Positions 1 through 7,296 of a stretch of DNA of 26,164 nucleotides are shown here, piece after piece. Each line of letters opens with the position of its first letter. Positions within the stretch are counted from its first letter, which is position 1. A model generated the notes under the pieces. That model was not told where the DNA came from and did no database searches. It saw nothing but the letters and a program-made list of their open reading frames with translations. Source of the stretch: F1-20-MAGs119 sp040401695 (lineage in GTDB: Bacteria > Actinomycetota > Acidimicrobiia > Acidimicrobiales > Ilumatobacteraceae); NCBI GenBank assembly GCA_040401695.1, contig JBBANY010000031.1, positions 1 to 26,164 of the forward strand, written 5' to 3'. Made by a program: the position numbers and the translations under genes.

Positions 1-267
1 GGCGATGTCCTTGAAGCCTTTCAGTGCGGTGATCTTGGCAACGGTCTTTGCCTTGACCTTGATCTGCTCGCCGGTCGCTGGGTTGCGAGCCATGCGGGCG
101 GGACGCTTGATCTTGGCGAACTTTGCAAAGCCGGAGATGTTCACGATTTCACCCTTCGCGACATTCGCGAGGATGACGTCGATCGTTCCTTCGACAACTT
201 TGGCCGCCGTCTTGTTGTCGACGTCGGCGTGGATGGCTACTGCTTGGATGAGGTCACGCTTCTTCAT
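1..267 (-). CDS. HU family DNA-binding protein (3' end cut by window edge)
   Basis: Small basic nucleoid protein of the HU/IHF family, which binds and bends DNA as a dimer in the cytoplasm. The 89 visible residues begin MKKRDLIQAVA and show the family layout: an N-terminal helical dimerisation part, the GFAKFAKIKR strand turn (about residues 46-55), and the beta-arm with R-N-P-A-T-G-E around residues 61-67, whose proline is the usual DNA-intercalating residue. HU proteins are normally about 90-95 residues, so only the last few residues and the stop lie outside the window. The ATG is preceded by no Shine-Dalgarno sequence. Instead TAGTTT sits 7 nt upstream, which fits a leaderless mRNA. The family assignment is firm. 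Which HU paralog this is cannot be told. Confidence 0.93.
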   Translation of the reverse strand, partial: MKKRDLIQAVAIHADVDNKTAAKVVEGTIDVILANVAKGEIVNISGFAKFAKIKRPARMARNPATGEQIKVKAKTVAKITALKGFKDIA

Positions 268-274
268 GGACCCG

Positions 275-280
275 AAACTA
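275..280 (-). promoter_or_regulatory. -10 element of a leaderless promoter for the HU gene
   Basis: TAGTTT on the minus strand matches the actinobacterial TANNNT -10 pattern and ends 7 nt before the HU ATG, so transcription would start at or next to the start codon. The same arrangement recurs at six other genes in the window. Confidence 0.5.
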
Positions 281-298
281 TTAGATAGCGACGGGAAA

Positions 299-313
299 GT
301 GGGTGATACCCAC
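299..313. repeat. Perfect 6-3-6 inverted repeat upstream of HU
   Basis: GTGGGT-GAT-ACCCAC is a perfect dyad with a 3-nt loop. It lies between the terminator of the S16 operon and the HU -10 hexamer, about 20 bp upstream of the latter. It could be an operator for HU or an extra hairpin behind the terminator. The sequence does not decide between these. Confidence 0.35.
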
Positions 314-317
314 GGGC

Positions 318-339
318 AAAAAACCCGATTTTTTCGGGT
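318..339 (-). terminator. Rho-independent terminator of the S16 protease operon
   Basis: Read on the minus strand, ACCCGA pairs with TCGGGT across an A5 loop and is followed directly by five T residues. It lies about 30 bp past the stop of the small secreted protein, as expected for the end of the two-gene operon. The plus-strand reading has no U-tract after the stem, so it acts in one direction. Confidence 0.75.
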
Positions 340-367
340 CGTTCGCGAGGGGTGTTGGAGGTTGGAG

Positions 368-1024
368 TCAGCCCGCGACCGGGGCGCTGAAGCCATCGCC
401 CGCGCTCGGTGGTGCGAACCCGCTCGCGACGGTGGTCGACGGGGCGGGCGGCGCCGTCGTGGTCGGGCTGGCGACTGGTGGAGCGGTCGTCGTGACTGCG
501 ACGACACCCCCGTAGGTGTCGCCTCCCACGCCGCGGTACGCGTCATCCGGGGCCGATCCCGAACCCCAGACGACAGTCACCTTGACGCACGCCAACTTGC
601 CCGATCTTTCGCCCATGGCACAGAGATGGTGGACACCCGTCTGGTCGACACCCGGCAGCGACAGGTACTGCCGCGACCATCGCGCGATACCGCCCTTGAT
701 CGAGTCGCGGATCCCCGTGATCTCGTCCGTGTCCCCCTTGTGGAGGTCGAAAAACCGTACGAGTTCTCCCGAGATGAACCCGTTCCGACCACTTTTTGGT
801 CCCATCCACAGTTTCACGGAGTCGCCAACCTTCACGGTCTTCGGGGTCGCGCGCGCTGTCATTGTGGGATGCGTCGTGGGTTTGGCGGGTCCTGTGCGGC
901 GAATCGCCGTGCAGACCCGCCGACCGTCGTAGAAGCCGCAGATGACGTCTGCCGCCATCACTGGAGGGGTTCCGATGGCGAGTGCGGTTGCGGCCACCCA
1001 AGCGATTGCAAGAACTTTTCTCAT
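368..1024 (-). CDS. Small secreted protein coupled to the S16 protease lipoprotein
   Basis: A 218-residue exported protein of no recognised family. Residues 1-24 form a Sec signal peptide (MRK start, hydrophobic core, V-M-A before a probable cleavage site). The mature part has four cysteines: a pair near residues 29 and 38 and a pair in the LCAMG...LACVKV segment, suggesting two disulfides in a small beta domain. The last 50 residues or so are a Pro/Thr/Ala-rich tail (VTTTAPP, SPTTTAPP) like the linkers of neighbouring surface proteins. Its ATG overlaps the stop of the upstream protease gene as ATGA, so the two are almost certainly translationally coupled and probably act together as partner, substrate or inhibitor. 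That functional link is inference from context only. Confidence 0.8.
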   Translation of the reverse strand: MRKVLAIAWVAATALAIGTPPVMAADVICGFYDGRRVCTAIRRTGPAKPTTHPTMTARATPKTVKVGDSVKLWMGPKSGRNGFISGELVRFFDLHKGDTDEITGIRDSIKGGIARWSRQYLSLPGVDQTGVHHLCAMGERSGKLACVKVTVVWGSGSAPDDAYRGVGGDTYGGVVAVTTTAPPVASPTTTAPPAPSTTVASGFAPPSAGDGFSAPVAG

Positions 1025-2988
1025 CGATCGAGTCCCTTCGTTTCGATTCCGGCCAGGTACGACAGTGCTCGAGTGCTGAGGTAGGCGCCCCAGTACATGG
1101 AGAGCGCCTCGAATTTGTCCGCGACGTCCCCTTCTCGGTCGACGTTTGCTGCCTCGAGGCCCCCGACTTCGAGCGCGGGGTCGATTCCCGATTCGCGTAA
1201 CAGACCAATGTTTGCCGTCAGTTGGTCTTTTGCCAGCGACAGAGCATCGGAGAACGCACTGGGCGCCTGGACATCGACGAGGTTTCCGTCGTCGTCGAGT
1301 ACGCCGAGTGACTCGTACTTTGCGAGGATCAATGCGTTGCGTGAGTAGTTGGAGACGGCGTAGCCGAGTTGTGCGAACTGTGCATTCGGTTTGTCAGCGC
1401 CGAGATAGTCGGCGAGGCCGTCGATCGAGCGCGACTGGTCGAGCGACAACTCGATGTCGACGTCGTTCAGTCGGAATCGGTCGATGACGCTCTCCGCCGA
1501 GATGTTCAGTTTCGTCGAATACCGCTCCACCGAGATGGCGCGGAACGCTTCCCAATTGGCGTCCGATCCCTTGCGGAAAAGGTTTGCGAGGCCGACCAGG
1601 TTGACCCCCGCGGCGATTTCCGGTCCACCGAGATCGCGACCGACGTCAAAGAGCGCCTTCGTTCCCTCGACTTGCACCCCTGCGACCGAGAGGTAGATCA
1701 GCGGCAGTGTGAGCGCGGCAACCGCATCGCCGAGTTCGAGACGACCCTCGTTGAACGCATTGGAGATCGCATTGATTTCGCCGAGCGCGATTCCCGAAAG
1801 ACTGAATGCATCGAAGATTCCGCCGTAGGCATTCATGAGCGACGCTGCTTCGCTGACCGTTTTCGGGTCGTAGGTCTTTAGGTTGTCGAGGAATGCGATC
1901 ACTTGCGTGTCGATGGAGCGGGCTTCATCGATCTTTGAGTTCAGACCGGAGATACCGTCGCTGATGAACAGTTCGACTGCCTCTCCGGAGAAAACAAGAG
2001 CCGACAACTGCCCGTATGCAGTCATGATGAGGCTGTAGGCGCCCGCCTGCAATCCCTGATTCGACAATTCGACCGCTCGATTTGCCAGGTCGTCGGTTTC
2101 TTTTGCGACGTCAAGGAATCGCTCGGCGATCGAGGTTGGAAGCTGTCCGAATTTTGCTGCTACTCCCTCGTACTTGGCGACAAACTCGCTGACCTTTGCC
2201 TTCAATCTGTCGTACGCGACGTTCGACAGACGAACGTTCGAACTCGGGGCCAGCCGGGGCACTTGTTCTCCGGTGAATTCGGTGTAGGCCTCGTAGATCG
2301 TCGACACTTCCTTGACTTCGAGACCGAGTTCCGCGCCAAGTGCGACAACGTCGACAAAGGCCTGTTCCTTTTCCGAGTAACTGTTGCGCAAACCCATCGG
2401 GATGAGCACCCGTTTGTAACCCTCGGCCGAGGCGCCGGTGAGTTTCTCGGCGATACCTCCGACGGGTCCCACCGTGCCGTCCGGGTTGATGGTGCCCGTC
2501 ATTGCAACGTCGGAGCGGAGTTCGTCTCCGAGAAGAAGGCTCAAAACCGCAACCGTTTGTACCGCTCCCGCGCTCGGACCGTCGATGTAACCCGTCTCCA
2601 CAAATCGAAAGGTTTTGGCCGGAAGTTGGCCGGTCAGCAGGGAAGCCACGATCACCGAGTTCCATGCGGCGGCACGTTTCATGTCGCCGACGCCGGCGAC
2701 CTCGTTCTCGCTGATGTCAACACGTAGTTCGCCATCGGTGGAGTCCGTCATTTCGACTGTAAAGAGGCGTGCTGCTCCTTCGCCGGTGGCCGGAATGTAG
2801 GACAAGGCAGGTGCGTCAACGGAGGTGGGCCCCGCCGTGACGGAAGTGGAGCTCCCGTCGGCCGACGACGTGGTTGTCTCCGTTGAGGCCGTAGATGGTT
2901 CGGTCTTGCCGCCACCACAGCTCGACAACGCCAGCACGCTGCCCACGATGAACGTGTGAACGAGCACCCGTCGCGACTGTCTTTTCAT
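1021..2988 (-). CDS. Lipoprotein with an ATPase-less Lon-type (S16) protease domain
   Basis: A 655-residue lipoprotein: signal peptide with lipobox L-S-S-C (lipidated Cys24), a Ser/Thr-rich tether to about residue 60, then a peptidase S16 domain (about 62-240). The catalytic serine is Ser139 in D-G-P-S-A-G and the catalytic lysine is Lys182 in G-G-I-A-E-K. Their 43-residue spacing equals that of E. coli Lon (Ser679/Lys722), and the T-G-x-I-x-P-D-G-x-V-G-P-V-G-G signature is intact. No Walker motifs or AAA+ module are present, so it should act outside the membrane without ATP. Residues about 245-655 are mostly helical and unrecognised, perhaps for substrate recognition. I chose the ATG at 2988 because GGGGGGA lies about 6 nt upstream; in-frame TTG (3003) and ATG (2994) starts lie within or against that site. 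A CATAAT hexamer (3018-3023) is a possible -10. Confidence 0.87.
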   Translation of the reverse strand: MKRQSRRVLVHTFIVGSVLALSSCGGGKTEPSTASTETTTSSADGSSTSVTAGPTSVDAPALSYIPATGEGAARLFTVEMTDSTDGELRVDISENEVAGVGDMKRAAAWNSVIVASLLTGQLPAKTFRFVETGYIDGPSAGAVQTVAVLSLLLGDELRSDVAMTGTINPDGTVGPVGGIAEKLTGASAEGYKRVLIPMGLRNSYSEKEQAFVDVVALGAELGLEVKEVSTIYEAYTEFTGEQVPRLAPSSNVRLSNVAYDRLKAKVSEFVAKYEGVAAKFGQLPTSIAERFLDVAKETDDLANRAVELSNQGLQAGAYSLIMTAYGQLSALVFSGEAVELFISDGISGLNSKIDEARSIDTQVIAFLDNLKTYDPKTVSEAASLMNAYGGIFDAFSLSGIALGEINAISNAFNEGRLELGDAVAALTLPLIYLSVAGVQVEGTKALFDVGRDLGGPEIAAGVNLVGLANLFRKGSDANWEAFRAISVERYSTKLNISAESVIDRFRLNDVDIELSLDQSRSIDGLADYLGADKPNAQFAQLGYAVSNYSRNALILAKYESLGVLDDDGNLVDVQAPSAFSDALSLAKDQLTANIGLLRESGIDPALEVGGLEAANVDREGDVADKFEALSMYWGAYLSTRALSYLAGIETKGLDR

Positions 2989-2994
2989 GCGCAT

Positions 2995-3000
2995 TCCCCC
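2995..3000 (-). promoter_or_regulatory. Ribosome binding site that fixes the S16 protease start
   Basis: GGGGGA on the minus strand ends 6 nt before the ATG at 2988. It would be too close to serve the upstream in-frame ATG at 2994. It is one of few clear Shine-Dalgarno-type sites in the window. Confidence 0.5.
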
Positions 3001-3073
3001 CAAGAACAGGTTCCTACATTATGCAGGTTACTGAGTAGAGAAGATGCGGCGTACAATCAAAGGCTTGGGGAAG

Positions 3074-3847
3074 TCAGCGACCCTTCCACTGGGGTGGGCG
3101 CTTGTCGGCGAATGCCTTGGGACCCTCCACGAAGTCCTCGCTGTGCTGGAGGCGACGGACCGACTCGTAGGTTGCCTCCATCGACTCGCGCAACGAGCCG
3201 GTGGACAGGCTGCGATAGACGACGTCCTTGCTGGCCCGCACCGACAGGGGTGAGCAGGCAAGGATCTGGTCGACCCACTCCTCGGTGCGTTGCATCAACT
3301 CGTCGTGGGGGACCACCGCGGTCACGAAACCCAATTCGTATCCCTCTTGGGCCGAGACGTGGCGACCGGTGAGGATCATGCCGAGTGCCCGTTTCGGGCC
3401 GATGTGGCGGGGCAGCCGGTTGAGTCCGCCGGCCAGCGCGGCAAGGCCGACCTTGGGTTCGGGCAGGGCAAAGACCGCCTTGTCGGAGGCGATGATCAGG
3501 TCGCAGGCGAGGGCGATTTCGAAGCCGCCACCCATCGCCACCCCGTTCACCGCGGCGACGACGGGCTTCACCATGTCCCAACGCGATGTGAGTCCCCCGA
3601 ACCCACGGGGCATCGGGTCACGCTTGCCGCCCTCGGCCTGGTAGCGCAGGTCGTTGCCGGCGCAAAAGCCACGCCCCTCGCCGGTGATGACGGCGACCCA
3701 CATGTCGTCGTCAGATTCGAAGTCGTCGAAAACATGGCCGAGTTCGATGTTCGCCGGCGGATGCATCGCGTTCAATCGATCGGGACGGTTCAGGCGAACC
3801 GTCATCACGTGATTCTTTTTCTCGACGAGGCAGTACTGGGTCTCCAT
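3074..3847 (-). CDS. Enoyl-CoA hydratase/isomerase (crotonase) family protein
   Basis: A 257-residue cytoplasmic enzyme of the crotonase superfamily, of normal length. Oxyanion-hole segments are visible at G-F-C-A-G-N-D-L (about 60-67) and N-G-V-A-M-G-G-G (101-108). Both glutamates needed to hydrate 2-enoyl-CoA are present: Glu110 in GGGFEIAL and Glu130 in ALPEPKVGL. Their 20-residue spacing is that of rat mitochondrial hydratase (Glu144/Glu164). This supports true hydratase chemistry in fatty-acid or amino-acid beta-oxidation; the exact acyl-CoA cannot be read. The ATG at 3847 gives the family N-terminus; an upstream extension in the same frame overlaps the next gene and is not coding. There is no Shine-Dalgarno site; AAGAAT 6 nt upstream may be a leaderless -10. 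It is flanked by surface-protein genes with no evident functional tie. Confidence 0.9.
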   Translation of the reverse strand: METQYCLVEKKNHVMTVRLNRPDRLNAMHPPANIELGHVFDDFESDDDMWVAVITGEGRGFCAGNDLRYQAEGGKRDPMPRGFGGLTSRWDMVKPVVAAVNGVAMGGGFEIALACDLIIASDKAVFALPEPKVGLAALAGGLNRLPRHIGPKRALGMILTGRHVSAQEGYELGFVTAVVPHDELMQRTEEWVDQILACSPLSVRASKDVVYRSLSTGSLRESMEATYESVRRLQHSEDFVEGPKAFADKRPPQWKGR

Positions 3848-3891
3848 GCCTCGATTCTTGCCGCTCGCGAAGCGGCCGCGGGCAACGGTTG

Positions 3892-6800
3892 TCAGTACTG
3901 GCCGTAGACGGTGATCGAACCGGGTTGGCCGTAAGGAATCTTGATCGGCTTGATCGACGTACCATCGCTGAAGCGCAGTGTGATGAGGACCTGGGTCGTT
4001 CCTTGGCTGGCACCCATGGCACCGAAGTAAAGGGTTTGCTGCGGACCGCCGCTGCCGCCCAATTGGCCGGAGAGCGACCGTGTGTCGTTCCACCACTGGT
4101 ACGTGTATGACGTGATCGCCTTGCATGCTGTGAGTGCGGACCAGGCGATGGTGAGTGGACAATTGGGTGTGGTTGTCGTCGTGGGTGTCGGTGGTCGGGT
4201 GAACCTGACCACAGTCGTTGCGCCTGCACTACCGAACGGGACAAAGACTTCGCTGAGCTCGGCACCGTTGGTGAAGTTGATGCTGATGCGGAGTCGGGTG
4301 GCGGTCGGGTAGTAGGTGGAGGTGATCCTGAGGCTCGAGGTGGGCATGCTGAGGGATCCACTCAACATGCCCGAAAGCGACTCGGTGTTGTCGAAATAGA
4401 CGTATTCATACGACTGAACCGCAGAACACAGTTTCAGGTAGGTGCCGTCGTAGGTGATGCGACAGTCGTTCGGTCCGAGCGTGGTCGTCGGTGCGACCGT
4501 CGTCGTCGGCCGGACGGTCGTTGTGGTCTTCGGAATGGTTGTCGTCGTTGTCGAGGTTGTTGTGGTCGTCCGCGGGAGAGTCGTCGTTGTCGAAGTTGTT
4601 GTTGTCGTCGTCGGCGGGATGCGCACCAACGCGGTGGTGACTGAGTTGGTCGACAGCGGAATCGTCACTTCCGGGAGTTGCCGTGCGCCGGCGAGCGTGA
4701 TCCTCAACGAGATTGCATTCGGTTTTGTCGTGGAGAACCCAGGTAAACGGCTCAGCGTCGTGACGTCTTCAATGAGTCGAGTGCGAGCCGAGAATGGCCC
4801 TGCGCCTCCGAAGAACGACATCGGCGTCGATCCCGACATGTATCGGTAGACGATCGACGTCATCGTGTCGCAGGCCGAGACGGTAATTGCTGTCAAGGTG
4901 ACCCACGAAAAACGGGTCGGTTCGACCGTGATGCGGCAGTCGTTCGGGTTGATGGTCGTTGTCGTCTGCGGGACTGTCGTCGTTGTCGTCGTGGTTGTGG
5001 TCGAGGTCGTCGTGGTGGTGGTGGTGGTGGTTGTTGTTGTGGGCGGGGCTTGGACGATCATCAACGGATTGGCAGTTGACCAAGGTGCCTCGAGAGCATG
5101 GCGGGCGAGCCACGCAGTGCAGCCACCAAACTCGAAATAGACGCAGCCTTCCTCGTCGCTGGCCGAGCCTCTTGGTTCTTGCAGGTCACCGAAGACGCCG
5201 CCGACGTATGCCCTGCCGTTGGGGAGCAGTGCAATCGAACGCATGAGATCGGGTCCGTCGCCCCCGAATCGTTCGAAGCCGATCCATGCACCAGCCCGAC
5301 TCAGACTGACCAGGCCGATGTCGAGCGAGTCATTCGACTGCGGTTCGACGAAGTTTTGAGGCAAAGTGATTCCGCCGAATGCGATGTTCTTGGCCCGTCC
5401 CTCGTAGTTGATACCGGCGACGATGCCCCGCGACGAGTCGACGTCGATCGCGTATCCCTCATCGAATCCGGCACCCCCGATGACAGCGGACCATTCGAGT
5501 GCGCCGGTCGGCGAGAACTTCACGATGTAAGAGTCTTTGTCGCTGTCCGATGGCCGGGTGTCGAGCGAAAATCCATCGTCGGTCTTGATCTCGAGCTGTT
5601 CGCGAGCGCTGCCGGTGACATAGATGTTGCCGGCCTCGTCGAGGGCGATCGCGCGCAGGTATACGGTCCGTGGACTGGCGATGCGATTCGCCCACTTGAA
5701 CTTTCCGTCGCGATCGAGTTGCAGGACGAAGCCGTCGTAGGCGTTGCCCATCGACCGGATGATGGTTGCGCCATCGGTGCGGAATTCGACGTCGCCGTCA
5801 GAGTGGCCGGCGACGTAGACGTCCCCTGATCGGCTGACGGCAAGTGAGCGAGCCCACGTACCGTCACTTTCGTTTGTCCTCGTGCCGAAGTTGTACGACC
5901 AGCGGTATTCGCCGCGCCGACTCAACGAGACGACGAAACCATCGGGGTCGCCGATTGACGTCAAACTCTCCGTCGACTGTGACGGGTCGAAGTCGACGGT
6001 TCCGTCAAGGAAACCGGCGATCGCAACCGAGCCGTCAGGGCCGATTGCGATGGCTCGCGCGTGCGCGGCACCATCGCGACCAGTGAAGATTCCACTCCAC
6101 ACGTGGCGGCCCGATTCATCGAGCTTGACGACGAAAGCCGACCGCGAGCCGGCGCTGGTGTGCAACGCCTCACCTTGGTTCGGGTCGAGATCGATCGTCC
6201 CCGCGAATCGACCGACCAACCAGACACCGTTGTTGCCGTCGGCTTTGACGAGGCCGCCGTATTCGATGTACTTGGCGTTGAATGACTTCGCCCACGCCAG
6301 TCCGCCGTCCTTGTCGTACTTGCACAGGAAGGCGGCTTCGGCCCCTTCCTGAGCCGTGAGAATCGTCGCATTCGTGCCGCATCCATACGTTCCCCTGAAG
6401 AATCCGGTGGCGTAGAAGTCACCGTTCGGGGCCGCCGAAACTGTTGTGACTTCGGCGCCGAGGTCGCTGCCGACTTTGAGATCCGGCCAGTTCTTCAAGA
6501 CGATCGGCGTCTCAGTGGTCGTCGTTGCGAGTGCGGTGGTCGTGGTTTCGGGGACTGTGGTTTCGGGGACTGTCGTTGAGGGAGCGGTCGTTTCGGGAAC
6601 TGTCGTCTCAACAACGGTCGTCGCCGGCGCAGTGGTCGGGGGAACTGTCGGGGGCGTTGACGTCGTTGGTGGTGCGGTGGCCTGGACGATCGCGCGTACC
6701 GGGCGCACGTAATACACCGATGCGCGCTCGTCGGAATTCTCTGTTCCGTCGACGAAAGACATGTAGCGGGCAGCGGCGGGATCGGTGGCGTCAGCCGTCG

Positions 6801-7296
6801 ACGACCAGTAGTCACCCTCGGCGAGAACGGTGGTGCAGTTGCCGTCGTCGCCGCAATCGAACGCCTCACGATGCTTGTAGAGCGACTTCAGTTCGCTGAC
6901 GGAGGGCAGGTACCAATCGGTCGCGCCCGCGTATTCGAACGACTCGGCGAGTTTCGCCGCGGTGACGGGCGCGGGGTCGTTGCAGCCGGCGACCGTGGCC
7001 GAGTCGGTTGCGCCGGTGCCTTCGCCCGTCGTCGTGATGAGTGCCGACGTGCCGCAGCCCCACGATGCGACGCCGTTGACGGGAGCGGCTTCGAGGAGTG
7101 CGCCACCGTCGGCTGGGGTCGAGAAGATGATGCCGCCACCCGGGCCGATGTCGCCGATGTCGCAAGGGCCACCCTGTGCACAGGTGAGACCGCCGTCGAC
7201 GTTGCGGTCGCGCTCCGAGGACTCGTCGCCGCAGCCGGTTATGCCGACCGTGAGCGCGAACGCGGCGAGAAGCGGAAGTGAGCGCCGAAGTTTCAC
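3892..7296 (-). CDS. Giant surface lipoprotein: DUF1566-like domain, propeller repeats, three C-terminal repeats
   Basis: A 1134-residue lipoprotein (lipidated Cys22 in G-I-T-G-C). R-D-R-N-V follows at 29-33. Residues 48-203 form a DUF1566/Lcl-like domain (IGDIGPGGGIIF, DWYLPSVSELKSLY, DYWSSTA, VRPVRAI). A Pro/Thr linker spans 207-263. About residues 283-735 hold seven repeats of the type G-x-x-Y-V-x-G near 292, 356, 422, 491, 556, 623 and 694, the signature of SBBP-type repeats; seven copies fit a seven-bladed beta-propeller. Poly-Thr linkers (751-784, 893-943, 1034-1044) separate three divergent repeats of about 90-108 residues (785-892, 943-1034, 1045-1134), each starting N-x-C or N-C with a second Cys 12-22 residues on. 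The GTG start overlaps the upstream gene's stop (GTGA), with GGAG just upstream: coupled translation. Probably an adhesin or surface-recognition protein; the ligand is unknown. Confidence 0.85.
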   Translation of the reverse strand: MKLRRSLPLLAAFALTVGITGCGDESSERDRNVDGGLTCAQGGPCDIGDIGPGGGIIFSTPADGGALLEAAPVNGVASWGCGTSALITTTGEGTGATDSATVAGCNDPAPVTAAKLAESFEYAGATDWYLPSVSELKSLYKHREAFDCGDDGNCTTVLAEGDYWSSTADATDPAAARYMSFVDGTENSDERASVYYVRPVRAIVQATAPPTTSTPPTVPPTTAPATTVVETTVPETTAPSTTVPETTVPETTTTALATTTTETPIVLKNWPDLKVGSDLGAEVTTVSAAPNGDFYATGFFRGTYGCGTNATILTAQEGAEAAFLCKYDKDGGLAWAKSFNAKYIEYGGLVKADGNNGVWLVGRFAGTIDLDPNQGEALHTSAGSRSAFVVKLDESGRHVWSGIFTGRDGAAHARAIAIGPDGSVAIAGFLDGTVDFDPSQSTESLTSIGDPDGFVVSLSRRGEYRWSYNFGTRTNESDGTWARSLAVSRSGDVYVAGHSDGDVEFRTDGATIIRSMGNAYDGFVLQLDRDGKFKWANRIASPRTVYLRAIALDEAGNIYVTGSAREQLEIKTDDGFSLDTRPSDSDKDSYIVKFSPTGALEWSAVIGGAGFDEGYAIDVDSSRGIVAGINYEGRAKNIAFGGITLPQNFVEPQSNDSLDIGLVSLSRAGAWIGFERFGGDGPDLMRSIALLPNGRAYVGGVFGDLQEPRGSASDEEGCVYFEFGGCTAWLARHALEAPWSTANPLMIVQAPPTTTTTTTTTTTTSTTTTTTTTTVPQTTTTINPNDCRITVEPTRFSWVTLTAITVSACDTMTSIVYRYMSGSTPMSFFGGAGPFSARTRLIEDVTTLSRLPGFSTTKPNAISLRITLAGARQLPEVTIPLSTNSVTTALVRIPPTTTTTTSTTTTLPRTTTTTSTTTTTIPKTTTTVRPTTTVAPTTTLGPNDCRITYDGTYLKLCSAVQSYEYVYFDNTESLSGMLSGSLSMPTSSLRITSTYYPTATRLRISINFTNGAELSEVFVPFGSAGATTVVRFTRPPTPTTTTTPNCPLTIAWSALTACKAITSYTYQWWNDTRSLSGQLGGSGGPQQTLYFGAMGASQGTTQVLITLRFSDGTSIKPIKIPYGQPGSITVYGQY
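4945..5046 (-). repeat. Trinucleotide-repeat tract coding a poly-threonine linker
   Basis: Threonine codons repeat here almost without interruption (residues about 751-784 of the giant lipoprotein), including a plus-strand GTG run near 5010-5030. Gains or losses of whole codons by slippage would keep the frame and change linker length. Similar shorter tracts lie near 4465-4620 and 6505-6680. Confidence 0.7.

Noticed and set aside
5..1084. Plus-strand open frame of 359 codons at the left edge
   Set aside because: It lies antisense to HU and to the small secreted protein, both of which have family features or a signal peptide and coupling. It also crosses the minus-strand terminator.
3848..4162. 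N-terminal extension of the enoyl-CoA hydratase by 105 residues
   Set aside because: The extension lies over the end of the upstream lipoprotein gene in another frame and has no similarity to crotonases. The ATG at 3847 gives a normal family length.
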